From NCBI GenBank assembly GCA_020431945.1, contig JAGQHH010000144.1:1-11741 (forward strand): 11,741 bases of DNA. The letters run 5' to 3'. Source of the stretch: Cyanobacteria bacterium HKST-UBA02 (lineage in GTDB: Bacteria; Cyanobacteriota; Vampirovibrionia; Obscuribacterales; Obscuribacteraceae). The notes under the pieces are model-generated. The model had not been told where the DNA came from, searched no databases, and saw only the letters and a program-made list of their open reading frames with translations. This document shows, piece after piece, positions 1 to 6,931 of the stretch. Each line of letters begins with the position of its first letter. Position 1 is the first letter of the stretch. Position numbers and translations under genes: made by a program.

Positions 1-33
1 GATAGAGTTTCTCGAGTTTTTCTCTTCTTGATC

Positions 34-678
34 TCAGTTGATGGTGACATTGCCCCTGGTATCAGATGTCGGGCTCAGGGAAAGCTCCGGAATGATATTG
101 GGCGGGCTGTCGTCGAAGCCTTTAGCGCCGGGACGCATGCGCCGAGCGAACATGGTGAGATGCTCGCCGTGCTGGAAAGCGAAGAGATTGTAGGGAGTGG
201 AGCCGTCTTTGGGCAGGATCTCGAAAGTCTTCACTGCTTTGATAAGAGTGAGAGTTTCTTTGGGAACGCCACATTCCTTGGCGACCCGGTCATAGGTCAT
301 ATTGATCTCTTTGACCTTGTTCTGCTTGAGGAACTCTTTGTTGAAACGATTGGTGCCCAGGGTGCCGATTTTGCCAGGGTCATAACATTCGATGATCAGG
401 CGCTCGCCGCCGTTCTGATTCATCTTGCTGAAATCCTCGGCTATCTCCAGGGCTTTCTCCACCGGGCGCTCGAGATAGATGCCGCTCTCTCCGGTCTCGA
501 GAGCTTTAGCCCTTACCGGAACGAAAGTCTTGTTGTTATAGCGGATAGCAAACTGCAGATCGGGCAGGACGAGAACATCGTGACTGCTGTCACTGGCCAG
601 GGCCTGGGCGAAAGCAGGCAGGGAAAAGGCGGCGAAGGCGGTAGCCAGAAGCGCTGCTCGAGTTATTTTGGAGAACAT
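34..678 (-). CDS. Small exported protein of unknown function
   Basis: I do not recognise this 214-residue protein. Residues 1-25 form a classical Sec signal peptide: Lys/Arg near the N-terminus, an Ala/Leu-rich core, then AFA followed by QA as a signal peptidase I site. The mature part is therefore probably periplasmic or secreted. It is mixed alpha/beta in character, has only two cysteines (C98, C136) and no membrane segment, and its last 25 residues are Pro/Ser/Thr-rich and probably disordered. I chose the ATG at 678 because the signal peptide begins there and an AGGA ribosome-binding site lies 7 bases upstream. The frame stays open upstream to 792, but that part does not resemble a protein N-terminus. 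The gene lies 114 bases downstream of the DUF4239 gene on the same strand, so it may be last in the ovoA transcript or have its own promoter. The existence of the gene is fairly sure; its function is unknown. Confidence 0.75.
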   Translation of the reverse strand: MFSKITRAALLATAFAAFSLPAFAQALASDSSHDVLVLPDLQFAIRYNNKTFVPVRAKALETGESGIYLERPVEKALEIAEDFSKMNQNGGERLIIECYDPGKIGTLGTNRFNKEFLKQNKVKEINMTYDRVAKECGVPKETLTLIKAVKTFEILPKDGSTPYNLFAFQHGEHLTMFARRMRPGAKGFDDSPPNIIPELSLSPTSDTRGNVTIN

Positions 679-792
679 GGCTGAATCCTGAGTTAGACGC
701 ACTGTAGATAAGACTAGATTATTGACGGTTTGTGCCGCCAATTGAACGCCCGGGGCGATCCTGTCACCTAATTTTAACCTCTCGAAAAGCAA

Positions 793-1599
793 TCACCTGC
801 TTGGCAACGCTTCTCCGGCAGGAATCCTGCCGCTGTCGAAGTGCTTGAAGATGAGCAGGTCCATCTTGAAAGCATCCGGCTTCACCGCCAGGTCCCCGGA
901 AAGGGGGTAGGCGAAAACGAAGACGAGAAAGACGTTGAGAGCCAGGGTCATAGCCACCAGCACAGTCATGATGATCTGAGCGGAGACGCTTTTTACACCG
1001 AAAAAATAAGTGAACAGCACGGTGAAAACGCCACCGATAATGAGCACCGCCCACATCACCGGCGAAAGACCGGCAGCGGCAGTGACCAGCCTGGTGCGCC
1101 GGTTCTCGGTCATCTGGCACATCTCGGAGAGAATCTGCTGTCTCACCGACTCTTCTTTGTCCGAACTGGTCTCGATATCGCCAATCTCTTTCCAGAGCTT
1201 CCAGGCACAAGAGAAAGCGCCGGGACTGTAAGTCCCCTTCTCCATGGCAGGCCATTCGTCATTGATGACCTCCACTGCATATTCGTAGCAGAGATCCTGC
1301 AAACGCTTTCGTGAATCGAGGTCTTTCAGTCCATAAGAGCTGAGAAAGATATTGGCGACTCCGGAGGCCTCATGCTCGATGATCACCTGCAGCTCCTGCT
1401 GCTTACCCATGGCGTCCACCACTACGAATCCCAGAAGAACCGCATAGAGCGTGCCGATCACCGAGAGCAGATAGCCGGCCACCTCATGATAGGCAGTCAG
1501 ACTCTCGACCCCGACACGCTTGCGAACCACGAGCATACCGGCTACGGCAAGCAATGTGGAGAAAATCACGAAAAGGATGCCGAGGGTATAAGAATTCAT
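793..1599 (-). CDS. DUF4239 (bestrophin-like) four-helix membrane protein
   Basis: This 268-residue integral membrane protein has two N-terminal transmembrane helices (about 5-25 and 42-63), a soluble helical domain of about 115 residues, and two C-terminal helices (about 180-200 and 207-231). The layout, the GTLYAVLLGFVVVDA segment ending helix 2, and the following EHEAS segment (76-80) fit DUF4239, a family described as bestrophin-like. Bestrophins are chloride channels, but no substrate has been established for DUF4239 proteins to my knowledge, so an ion-channel role is only a suggestion. The start lies 14 bases after the ovoA stop on the same strand. Only a weak purine-rich ribosome-binding site (AGAAAGAG) is visible, which suggests co-transcription and perhaps translational coupling with ovoA. 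The family call is from motif recall and topology, not a profile search. Confidence 0.8.
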   Translation of the reverse strand: MNSYTLGILFVIFSTLLAVAGMLVVRKRVGVESLTAYHEVAGYLLSVIGTLYAVLLGFVVVDAMGKQQELQVIIEHEASGVANIFLSSYGLKDLDSRKRLQDLCYEYAVEVINDEWPAMEKGTYSPGAFSCAWKLWKEIGDIETSSDKEESVRQQILSEMCQMTENRRTRLVTAAAGLSPVMWAVLIIGGVFTVLFTYFFGVKSVSAQIIMTVLVAMTLALNVFLVFVFAYPLSGDLAVKPDAFKMDLLIFKHFDSGRIPAGEALPSR

Positions 1600-1613
1600 C
1601 TGACTCTTTCTTT

Positions 1614-4046
1614 TTACGAGCTGCGCTTGAATAGAAGTCCGGTGAGCATCCTGATCTCGAAACGCCGGCTATCATGACGAAGAACCATGGGCAGCTCGCG
1701 TTTCTGAAGCAGCTGGAACTCAGGTGCCAGCGCGCTGCGCAGACTGTCTTCCGAAGAAACAGGTTTCCCTTCTTCGTCGGCATAGCCTCCCAGCCAGAGC
1801 TCTTTCGGAGTGACCGTCTCGCTCCAATCGAATGCCGAGAGGACCAGGAGAAGACCCCGGGGAGCCACGAGACCGCGAGGTCCACCCATGCGAGAGAGCA
1901 GGGAGGAGGGACTCGGCAGCCTGGTGAGCACATCCGAGAGTACCACGGCATCGAAGTCCAGATAATCGGCAGGCAGGCTGGAAGGATCGCAGCGGCGGAA
2001 GTCTATGCGATTCAAGCGATCGGTATCGAGGTCCCGGACGAACTCCCTGGTGAGGGCTCCTTCCTCCGGTACGCAGACCTCGACCCTCCCGGTCTCCTTG
2101 AGCTTCTGCGCCGCCTCCACAAGATGCCCCCTGAGATCTACCGATATGACTCTCTGGAATTTGCCTGCCAGGATATGAGCGAGACCGCCTACCGATCCGC
2201 CTACCTCCAGGGCAGAGCCAGTACCGGTACCGGCTTCGTCGATATAGGCCGTGAGCCAGTCCGCCACCGTCTGTTGATAGCAGGAAAGCTGACCCGAGAC
2301 TTTCTCCAGGGGAGAAAGCGCTTCGTTGGCAAAATAATGACTGAGGATCTCGCTGCTCACCGATCCGGAAGCCGAGCCCTGACCCTCCGGGCCTCCGCTC
2401 AGAAGGACAACGCCACTTTCCGCGGAGGCTTTGCGACGAGCCAGCCGGAATCCGGCGTGCTGGAAGAAATGAGGGCGGAAATGAAAACGAGCATGAGAAG
2501 TTGCTTCATCACCGATACTGATGAATGAGCCGCCCATGATCATCTGGTGCTCACCGTCATAACAGGGTGTGCTGAAATCATCGTAATAGCGATGGATTTT
2601 GAATCCGGGCAGGGGATTGAAATGATCCTCCAGCCACTGCCAGACATTGCCGAAAAGATCGCTTACCGGAGAATCGCCTTCCCCAACAGGCGATTCGGAA
2701 CCGCAGCGGAAATTGATATTGGCTGAGGCAGCTACGCCTTCATTGTCATGGCCGCAAAGCTCCCGGAGTCGCTGGTGCTGAGCCTCACTGGGCAGCTCAT
2801 AGACAATATCGGCTGAAAGCTTGCCATCCGCCGAGTCTCGCTCTTGCCGCCAGCTCGTATAAGCCCGGGCTTCATGGTAATTGACCACGCAGGGCCAGGA
2901 CCAGGGCATGGGGACTGTCTCGAAGCAATTGCGCAGACTGTACTCGTGAGAGCCGGCCGGGCCGCAGGGGGTCCAGAAAGTCGGCCATTTTACATTGCGG
3001 AAAGTGCGCCAGCGCCAGCCCGTCTCGGACCAGAACCGTTTCTCCTGATAGCCGCCGGAGCTGACGAACTCCCAGAATTCGCCATTGCTTATCAAGTTGC
3101 GGCTCACCTCGAAGGAGTCTACGGTCTGGGTGCGCTCACCGTACTCGTTATCCCAGCCGAAAGTCGGAAAGTCGAAAGACTTGCCCAGAGTCACAGTGCC
3201 GCCGCTGACAGAGACGAACGGATTATCCGGATAGTCCTCTCCGGCTCGGGGAGCGCTGCGGCTCTCCTCGGAAACGGATGGATGCAGAGGCGGTAGCCAC
3301 TGGGAGCGTTTCACCAGATGCAGTGGCAATTCCCGCATCAGGACCGAAGAGGTCTCGATATGGATTCGCTCGTGCTCGAAGCCCATGAAAAGAGCCCAGA
3401 GAGGATCATTCAAGGTGATCGGCCCGTGTCCGTCGGCGAGGCCTTGATGACTTTCGATCACCGATGCGACGAGCTCGTAGACTTGCTTGCGGTAGGCGAT
3501 CAGCTGGTCTATCGAGGGCCACCGTATATGGTTCTTTGCCATATCGTCCCAGGACATCTCATCGACGCCGGTCTCGAAAAGGCTCTCGATATATTCGTCC
3601 ACAGGAGACTGGACCAGCCCTGCAACCCTGAGCTTATTGACATAGAGAACCGCCGGATGGGCGTAATAGAAGACCATGGGATGCCTTAAATCGTGGTAAG
3701 GCGGCCGATAAAAGGCTTCTTCGGTGTTCAGGCTGGCAAAGAGAGCCTCGGTAATGGTCCAGCCATTGTCGAAGTAGTCTCTTACCTCCTGACGGTTACA
3801 GGTAGCCAGGTTCGGAATCGGCAGGGCGGTGAGATAGCCTTCTCTGGAGATGCCCGGGCAGCGATCCGGATTCTTGCCGGTCCACCAGTCGGACCCCCGG
3901 GGACAACTCAAGTCCATTTCCGCCTGGCCGAGGTTGGCTGTCCAGCCGGCTTCGGTGGAGCCTGCAGGCACCCTCGCCATCCCCAGGCTCGGTTTGCGGC
4001 CATGCGCGTCTCTGGGGTGGTCGGGCTTGTTCTGGATTTCCTGCAT
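1614..4046 (-). CDS. ovoA: Ovothiol synthase OvoA: 5-histidylcysteine sulfoxide synthase with thiohistidine N-methyltransferase domain
   Basis: OvoA is a non-heme iron enzyme. It uses O2 to join cysteine to C5 of histidine, giving 5-histidylcysteine sulfoxide; its C-terminal domain is thought to N-methylate the thiohistidine to ovothiol A. The protein has 810 residues. A DinB-like domain spans about 85-250, with the OvoA signature segments WWTGK (55-59), PNLATCNRQEVRDYFDNGW (78-96) and HDLRHPMVFYYAHPAVLY (118-135). The probable three-histidine iron site is H122, H225 and H229 (HERIH). An FGE/sulfatase-modifying-factor domain spans about 275-540, with NYHEARAYTSW, LFGNVWQW, GGSF and AGFRLARR. 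A class I SAM-methyltransferase domain spans about 580-810, with an EVGGSVGG glycine loop (614-621). The first 50 residues are extra and look disordered. ATG 4046 has AGG 8 bases upstream and a promoter nearby. The PLP lyase OvoB that would complete the pathway is not in the window. EgtB, the ergothioneine counterpart, is less likely because it lacks this methyltransferase arrangement. Confidence 0.93.
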   Translation of the reverse strand: MQEIQNKPDHPRDAHGRKPSLGMARVPAGSTEAGWTANLGQAEMDLSCPRGSDWWTGKNPDRCPGISREGYLTALPIPNLATCNRQEVRDYFDNGWTITEALFASLNTEEAFYRPPYHDLRHPMVFYYAHPAVLYVNKLRVAGLVQSPVDEYIESLFETGVDEMSWDDMAKNHIRWPSIDQLIAYRKQVYELVASVIESHQGLADGHGPITLNDPLWALFMGFEHERIHIETSSVLMRELPLHLVKRSQWLPPLHPSVSEESRSAPRAGEDYPDNPFVSVSGGTVTLGKSFDFPTFGWDNEYGERTQTVDSFEVSRNLISNGEFWEFVSSGGYQEKRFWSETGWRWRTFRNVKWPTFWTPCGPAGSHEYSLRNCFETVPMPWSWPCVVNYHEARAYTSWRQERDSADGKLSADIVYELPSEAQHQRLRELCGHDNEGVAASANINFRCGSESPVGEGDSPVSDLFGNVWQWLEDHFNPLPGFKIHRYYDDFSTPCYDGEHQMIMGGSFISIGDEATSHARFHFRPHFFQHAGFRLARRKASAESGVVLLSGGPEGQGSASGSVSSEILSHYFANEALSPLEKVSGQLSCYQQTVADWLTAYIDEAGTGTGSALEVGGSVGGLAHILAGKFQRVISVDLRGHLVEAAQKLKETGRVEVCVPEEGALTREFVRDLDTDRLNRIDFRRCDPSSLPADYLDFDAVVLSDVLTRLPSPSSLLSRMGGPRGLVAPRGLLLVLSAFDWSETVTPKELWLGGYADEEGKPVSSEDSLRSALAPEFQLLQKRELPMVLRHDSRRFEIRMLTGLLFKRSS

Positions 4047-4072
4047 AATCTTTACCTGTAAAGAGTTTTAGG

Positions 4073-4101
4073 GTTATATCCCCTAGTCAAGATCTAGTCT
4101 A
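4073..4101 (-). promoter_or_regulatory. Candidate sigma-70-like promoter of ovoA
   Basis: On the minus strand, a -35 box TAGACT (4101-4096) is separated by exactly 17 bases from a -10 box TATAAC (4078-4073), 26 bases before the ovoA start. They match the TTGACA and TATAAT consensus at 4 of 6 and 5 of 6 positions. The stretch is AT-rich and lies in the short gap after the acetyltransferase stop, which suits a promoter for ovoA and the genes after it. Two direct copies of CTAGTC (4083-4088 and 4094-4099, plus-strand reading), 11 bases apart, overlap the spacer and -35 box and could be an operator. Matched by eye only. Confidence 0.5.
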
Positions 4102-4107
4102 GGAGGT

Positions 4108-4638
4108 TTATTTAATGATTTCTTTTACCAGTAGGAACTTCTCAGCCACGCTCCCGGCAATCTCTCCGCGGTAGTCGGCCACGGCAGCGAAACCGGCTCT
4201 TTCCAGGAGCTTGATATTGACGTCGTTGTCCTTGCGGACCCGAACCGAGAGCCTGGTGAATCCCCTCTCGACAGCCCTGGCTTCGCGAGAGCGATGGAGA
4301 GTAGCGCCGTAGCCACGTCCCCGGCACTCCGGTCTGGTACCCAGCTCGGCAAAATAGTACGAGTCTTCGGGTATGCCATAAGCCAGGATTTCTTCCTTGC
4401 CAAAATAGTCGACCATCGGGATGCCGATGGCGAAGGAGGCAATCTTGCCGTCTTCTTCGGAATCGGTGACCACCAGAAAATCAGCTCCGCCTTTTTTGAA
4501 CGCCAGGAGATGGTTCCGGACCTCCTGACGCGTCCAGGTCTCGAACCTGGGCGGGCCGGTGAAGCAAGCCAGATAGATATCGACTATCTGCTCCAGGGCT
4601 TCTTCCGGCAGGTTTTCCTGATAGGTCTGCGTCTTCAT
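4108..4638 (-). CDS. GNAT family N-acetyltransferase
   Basis: This 176-residue protein should transfer an acetyl group from acetyl-CoA to an amine; the substrate cannot be read from sequence. The acetyl-CoA pyrophosphate-binding motif A is clear: beta strand AELGTRPEC followed by RGRGYG (106-111), fitting the R/Q-x-x-G-x-G/A consensus. Motif B is NIKLLERAGFAAV (141-153), with the usual Asn and the terminal GF. The N-terminal helix pair (about 12-48) is typical of GNAT enzymes. I chose ATG 4638 because the upstream extension to 4728 crosses the hairpin after the cytochrome gene and is not GNAT-like. No Shine-Dalgarno sequence is visible at this start. The gene sits alone between the cytochrome hairpin and the ovoA promoter, so it is probably its own transcript, though read-through to ovoA is possible. 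Confidence 0.85.
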   Translation of the reverse strand: MKTQTYQENLPEEALEQIVDIYLACFTGPPRFETWTRQEVRNHLLAFKKGGADFLVVTDSEEDGKIASFAIGIPMVDYFGKEEILAYGIPEDSYYFAELGTRPECRGRGYGATLHRSREARAVERGFTRLSVRVRKDNDVNIKLLERAGFAAVADYRGEIAGSVAEKFLLVKEIIK

Positions 4639-4714
4639 TGATACATCATTGCTAAAAGGTGGCGAACATTGGGTGAACGAAGGGCTCTCCCGGATGCAAA
4701 TCGTAACAGTCAAA

Positions 4715-4729
4715 GGTGCCCAGGGCACC
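4715..4729 (-). terminator. Candidate terminator hairpin after the cytochrome c gene
   Basis: GGTGCCC and GGGCACC form a perfect 7-base-pair inverted repeat around a single base (a 5-base-pair stem with a 5-base loop is more realistic). It begins 9 bases downstream of the cytochrome stop. On the minus strand it is flanked by AAAC before and TTT after, so the stem can extend slightly. The T tract is short, so termination may be weak. It separates the cytochrome gene from the acetyltransferase gene. Confidence 0.4.
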
Positions 4730-4738
4730 GTTTGGAAA

Positions 4739-5206
4739 CTATTGATTCTTTGAGGTTTCAGCGGGCAGAGAGAAAAGATAATCGGTGATCAGTGCGACCT
4801 CTTCTTTGCTCAGGTTGGGGTGAGGCATCATGTTCGGCTCCGAGGAGAAGACCTTGTAATTCTTGCTGACATGCTCTTCAGGATCAGCCAGATGCTCCTC
4901 GACGAATTTGCGACTGCGGCGCGAGCCGATCCCATCCAGAGGCTCTCCGTCCACGCAGCCGCTTTCGGGGGCTGCGGACTCGATATAGTGACAGTCGGCA
5001 CAACCATTTGCCATATAGAGCGCACGCCCGGCAGCGACCTTTTCTTTCTGGGTCATCTTCCTGGTTTTTCCAGCCTTTTTGCTCGCTTTCTTGTCAGCAG
5101 CTTTTGCTTTCGCTTTCTGGCTGCCTTCAGCGGTGCTGGGAGCGGGCACAGCCAGGGCTGATAGGAAGCAAACCAGGGCGATGAGGAAAAGAGCAGGATT
5201 TTTCAT
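4739..5206 (-). CDS. Exported monoheme c-type cytochrome
   Basis: This 155-residue protein has an N-terminal signal peptide (about residues 1-27, hydrophobic core 5-19). A Lys/Ala-rich linker follows (31-56, with 11 lysines), then a single cytochrome c domain. The heme attachment motif is CADCH (C69, C72, H73). The axial methionine is probably M126 or M127 in EPNMMPHPNLS, followed by the usual C-terminal helix EEVALITDYLFSL. This is a class I cytochrome c carrying electrons outside the cytoplasmic membrane; its partners are not in the window. The start is set by the signal peptide. The frame stays open to 5278, but that part overlaps the divergent protease gene and has no signal sequence. No strong ribosome-binding site is visible. 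Its start faces the protease start only 29 bases away. C84, in the loop between the heme motif and the methionine, is unpaired. Confidence 0.9.
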   Translation of the reverse strand: MKNPALFLIALVCFLSALAVPAPSTAEGSQKAKAKAADKKASKKAGKTRKMTQKEKVAAGRALYMANGCADCHYIESAAPESGCVDGEPLDGIGSRRSRKFVEEHLADPEEHVSKNYKVFSSEPNMMPHPNLSKEEVALITDYLFSLPAETSKNQ

Positions 5207-5235
5207 AGACGTAATTCTAACGGATAATCTAGAGG

Positions 5236-5742
5236 ATGACCGAACCGCTGCCGAACCAACGCCCTCTCTGCCCCCCATGCACTCACCTGACAGCAGGCTC
5301 TGGTGACCTGGCCCTGATCGCCGTGGGAAACAGCCTGGTACCCGCAGACAGTGCCGCTCTCATACTGCTGGAGCAACTGTCCGAAAGAAGCGGCGTCTGC
5401 AAGTTCCCGGTCGGCATCTATACCGCTGTCATACCCGAGATCATCGCCCGTCACAGGGTCTATGTCATTATCGACGCGATTCCTGAGGATGAAGATACAT
5501 ACCCCGGCAGCCTCATTCCCCTCAGCGAGGCAGTCATCGAAAACCGTAGCCCGGACATTCCCGGACTCCGGGCAAGCCATGGAATCTCGTTCATGGACGA
5601 GCTGCGAATTTATGCCAGAACCAACCGGGCCACGCCGCCCGGTTATTTTCTCGGCATCGCCTCCAGCAAAATGGCTGCTTCTCTTCAGGAACTCGAGCAA
5701 GCACTCGAGCAAATACTCGACACGATCGAGCACCGGTCATAG
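5236..5742 (+). CDS. [NiFe] hydrogenase maturation protease (peptidase M52 type)
   Basis: This 168-residue protein matches the HycI/HybD/HoxW fold. That enzyme senses nickel in the immature large subunit and removes its C-terminal peptide in the cytoplasm. The core begins at about residue 24, with a family-like first strand and turn (LALIAVGNSLVPADSA). The metal-sensing residues expected from HybD (Glu16, Asp62, His93) align with D38, D80 (VYVIIDAI) and H115 (SHGISF). The PG at 90-91 and the P135-L139 region also fit. The usual D(D/E)G after the GN motif is degenerate here (ADS). The first 23 residues, containing CPPC, are an unexplained extension. An in-frame TAG at 5230-5232 makes ATG 5236 the first possible start. 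AGAGG directly abuts the ATG, too close for a normal ribosome-binding site. The gene lies 120 bases upstream of hydB on the same strand, and HydA carries a matching cleavable tail. Confidence 0.8.
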   Translation: MTEPLPNQRPLCPPCTHLTAGSGDLALIAVGNSLVPADSAALILLEQLSERSGVCKFPVGIYTAVIPEIIARHRVYVIIDAIPEDEDTYPGSLIPLSEAVIENRSPDIPGLRASHGISFMDELRIYARTNRATPPGYFLGIASSKMAASLQELEQALEQILDTIEHRS

Positions 5743-5862
5743 TGGCGGGCCGGGCAAAAGCAGAACAATCGAGAATAGAACTCTAGGCCCTAAGACTGAT
5801 GCAATAATTTCTCAGTTCGGTTGCAATAAGGGCAGTAACCGTCTGGAAACCATATCAAGTCT

Positions 5863-6930
5863 ATGGACAAAGCCCTCAAGCTCAAGAAAAATCGCTTTCC
5901 CGAGTTTTTCGCCGTGATGAAGGCCCAGGGGCAGGTCCACGCCCCGGTCCGGGTCTCGGAGAAGTCATTCTCTTTCAAGCCGGTAGAAAGTCCCGCCGAA
6001 ATAGCTTTCGAAGCTCTGCGGACGATCCTGCCTCCCAAAAAGCTCTTCTTCATCCCCCGGGAGACCCTTCTTCGTTACGAGAAGGACAGCATCGAAGAAG
6101 TCAAGCCCGAGGAGAAACGTCAGGTGCTCTTCGGTGTCCATCCCTGCGACCTTGCCGGTCTCGGGATCATGGGCGAGATTTACGGAGCCGAGCCCCGAGA
6201 CCCTCACTATCTGGCCCGCCGGGAAATGACCATCGTCGTGGGGCTGTCCTGTATGCCGGACAAGCATTGCTTCTGCAAATCGATGGGTACAGACTCCCCC
6301 AGGGAAGGCTACGACATCTTCCTCACAGAGCTGGAAGAAGACTATTTCATTCAAGTGAAAAACCAGCGCGGTCTCATTCTTGTCGATGCCGCCCCGGATC
6401 TTTTCGAAGAAGTGGACGCCCCGGATAAAACAGCCTACAAAGAATACTGGAGCAGGCGGGACAAGGCTTTCACCTGCGGTTTCGAAGAAGACAATATCCA
6501 GTCGCTCATGGATATCGAAGCCAATAACCAGATCTGGGAAGACCTGGGCAATCGCTGCCTGAGCTGCGGCAATTGCACCCCGGTCTGCCCTACCTGTTAT
6601 TGCTTCGATGTTTTCGATGTGCCCAGCCTCCACGCCCAGCAGGGGGACCGGGTCAGAGAGTGGGACAGTTGCCAGTTCGTGGGTTTTGCAAAAGTGGCCG
6701 GGGATTTCAATTTCCGCCCGGGTCCTGTGGATCGCCTGAAATTCTGGTACCGGCACAAATTGCACGGCTTCGACGATCCTGCCGGCATTCCCACCTGTGT
6801 AGGCTGCGGGCGATGCACCGAGAGCTGCCCCAGCGGTATCGACGACATAGTCAATGTGGTGCTGCGCTTGCAGGGCAAGCCTTCGAAATTGATAACCGAC
6901 AAACAGAAAGAAAAAGGGGGTGAGGACTGA
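5863..6930 (+). CDS. hydB: Group 3b [NiFe] hydrogenase (sulfhydrogenase) beta subunit, iron-sulfur protein
   Basis: This 355-residue electron-transfer subunit links the small subunit to the flavin subunit. It has an N-terminal alpha/beta domain typical of the family (FGVHPCDLAGLGIMGEIY, 90-107) and a Cys cluster around C130, C136 and C138. Two [4Fe-4S] ferredoxin-type motifs follow: CLSCGNCTPVC (C232, C235, C238, C242, with more cysteines at 245 and 247) and CVGCGRCTESC (C312, C315, C318, C322). Size and layout match Pyrococcus furiosus HydB. In-frame stops at 5827 and 5836 make ATG 5863 the practical start. No convincing Shine-Dalgarno sequence precedes it, unlike hydG. It is the first of four closely packed genes in the order beta-gamma-delta-alpha, the same order as P. 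furiosus hydBGDA. Confidence 0.93.
   Translation: MDKALKLKKNRFPEFFAVMKAQGQVHAPVRVSEKSFSFKPVESPAEIAFEALRTILPPKKLFFIPRETLLRYEKDSIEEVKPEEKRQVLFGVHPCDLAGLGIMGEIYGAEPRDPHYLARREMTIVVGLSCMPDKHCFCKSMGTDSPREGYDIFLTELEEDYFIQVKNQRGLILVDAAPDLFEEVDAPDKTAYKEYWSRRDKAFTCGFEEDNIQSLMDIEANNQIWEDLGNRCLSCGNCTPVCPTCYCFDVFDVPSLHAQQGDRVREWDSCQFVGFAKVAGDFNFRPGPVDRLKFWYRHKLHGFDDPAGIPTCVGCGRCTESCPSGIDDIVNVVLRLQGKPSKLITDKQKEKGGED
6919..6925 (+). promoter_or_regulatory. Ribosome-binding site deciding the hydG start
   Basis: GGTGAGG lies 6 bases before ATG 6932 and inside the 3' end of hydB. A GTG at 6920 is in frame but overlaps this sequence, and the spacing strongly favours the ATG. This places the hydG start one base after the hydB stop. 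Confidence 0.6.
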
Positions 6931-6931
6931 G

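Noticed and set aside
1..33. Possible feature at the left edge
   Set aside because: Only 33 bases lie beyond the stop of the exported protein gene, and no hairpin or reading frame can be supported there.
747..757. Small CGCCC/GGGCG hairpin after the DUF4239 gene
   Set aside because: The stem is only five pairs with a one-base loop and no T tract; too small to call.
679..792. N-terminal extension of the exported protein to 792
   Set aside because: The signal peptide and ribosome-binding site place the start at 678, and the extension would bury the signal peptide.
1674..2528. A 284-codon plus-strand frame inside ovoA
   Set aside because: It is antisense to the conserved methyltransferase and FGE domains of OvoA; the translation is not protein-like.
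5207..5278. N-terminal extension of the cytochrome to 5278
   Set aside because: It would overlap the divergent protease gene and put 24 polar residues before the signal peptide.
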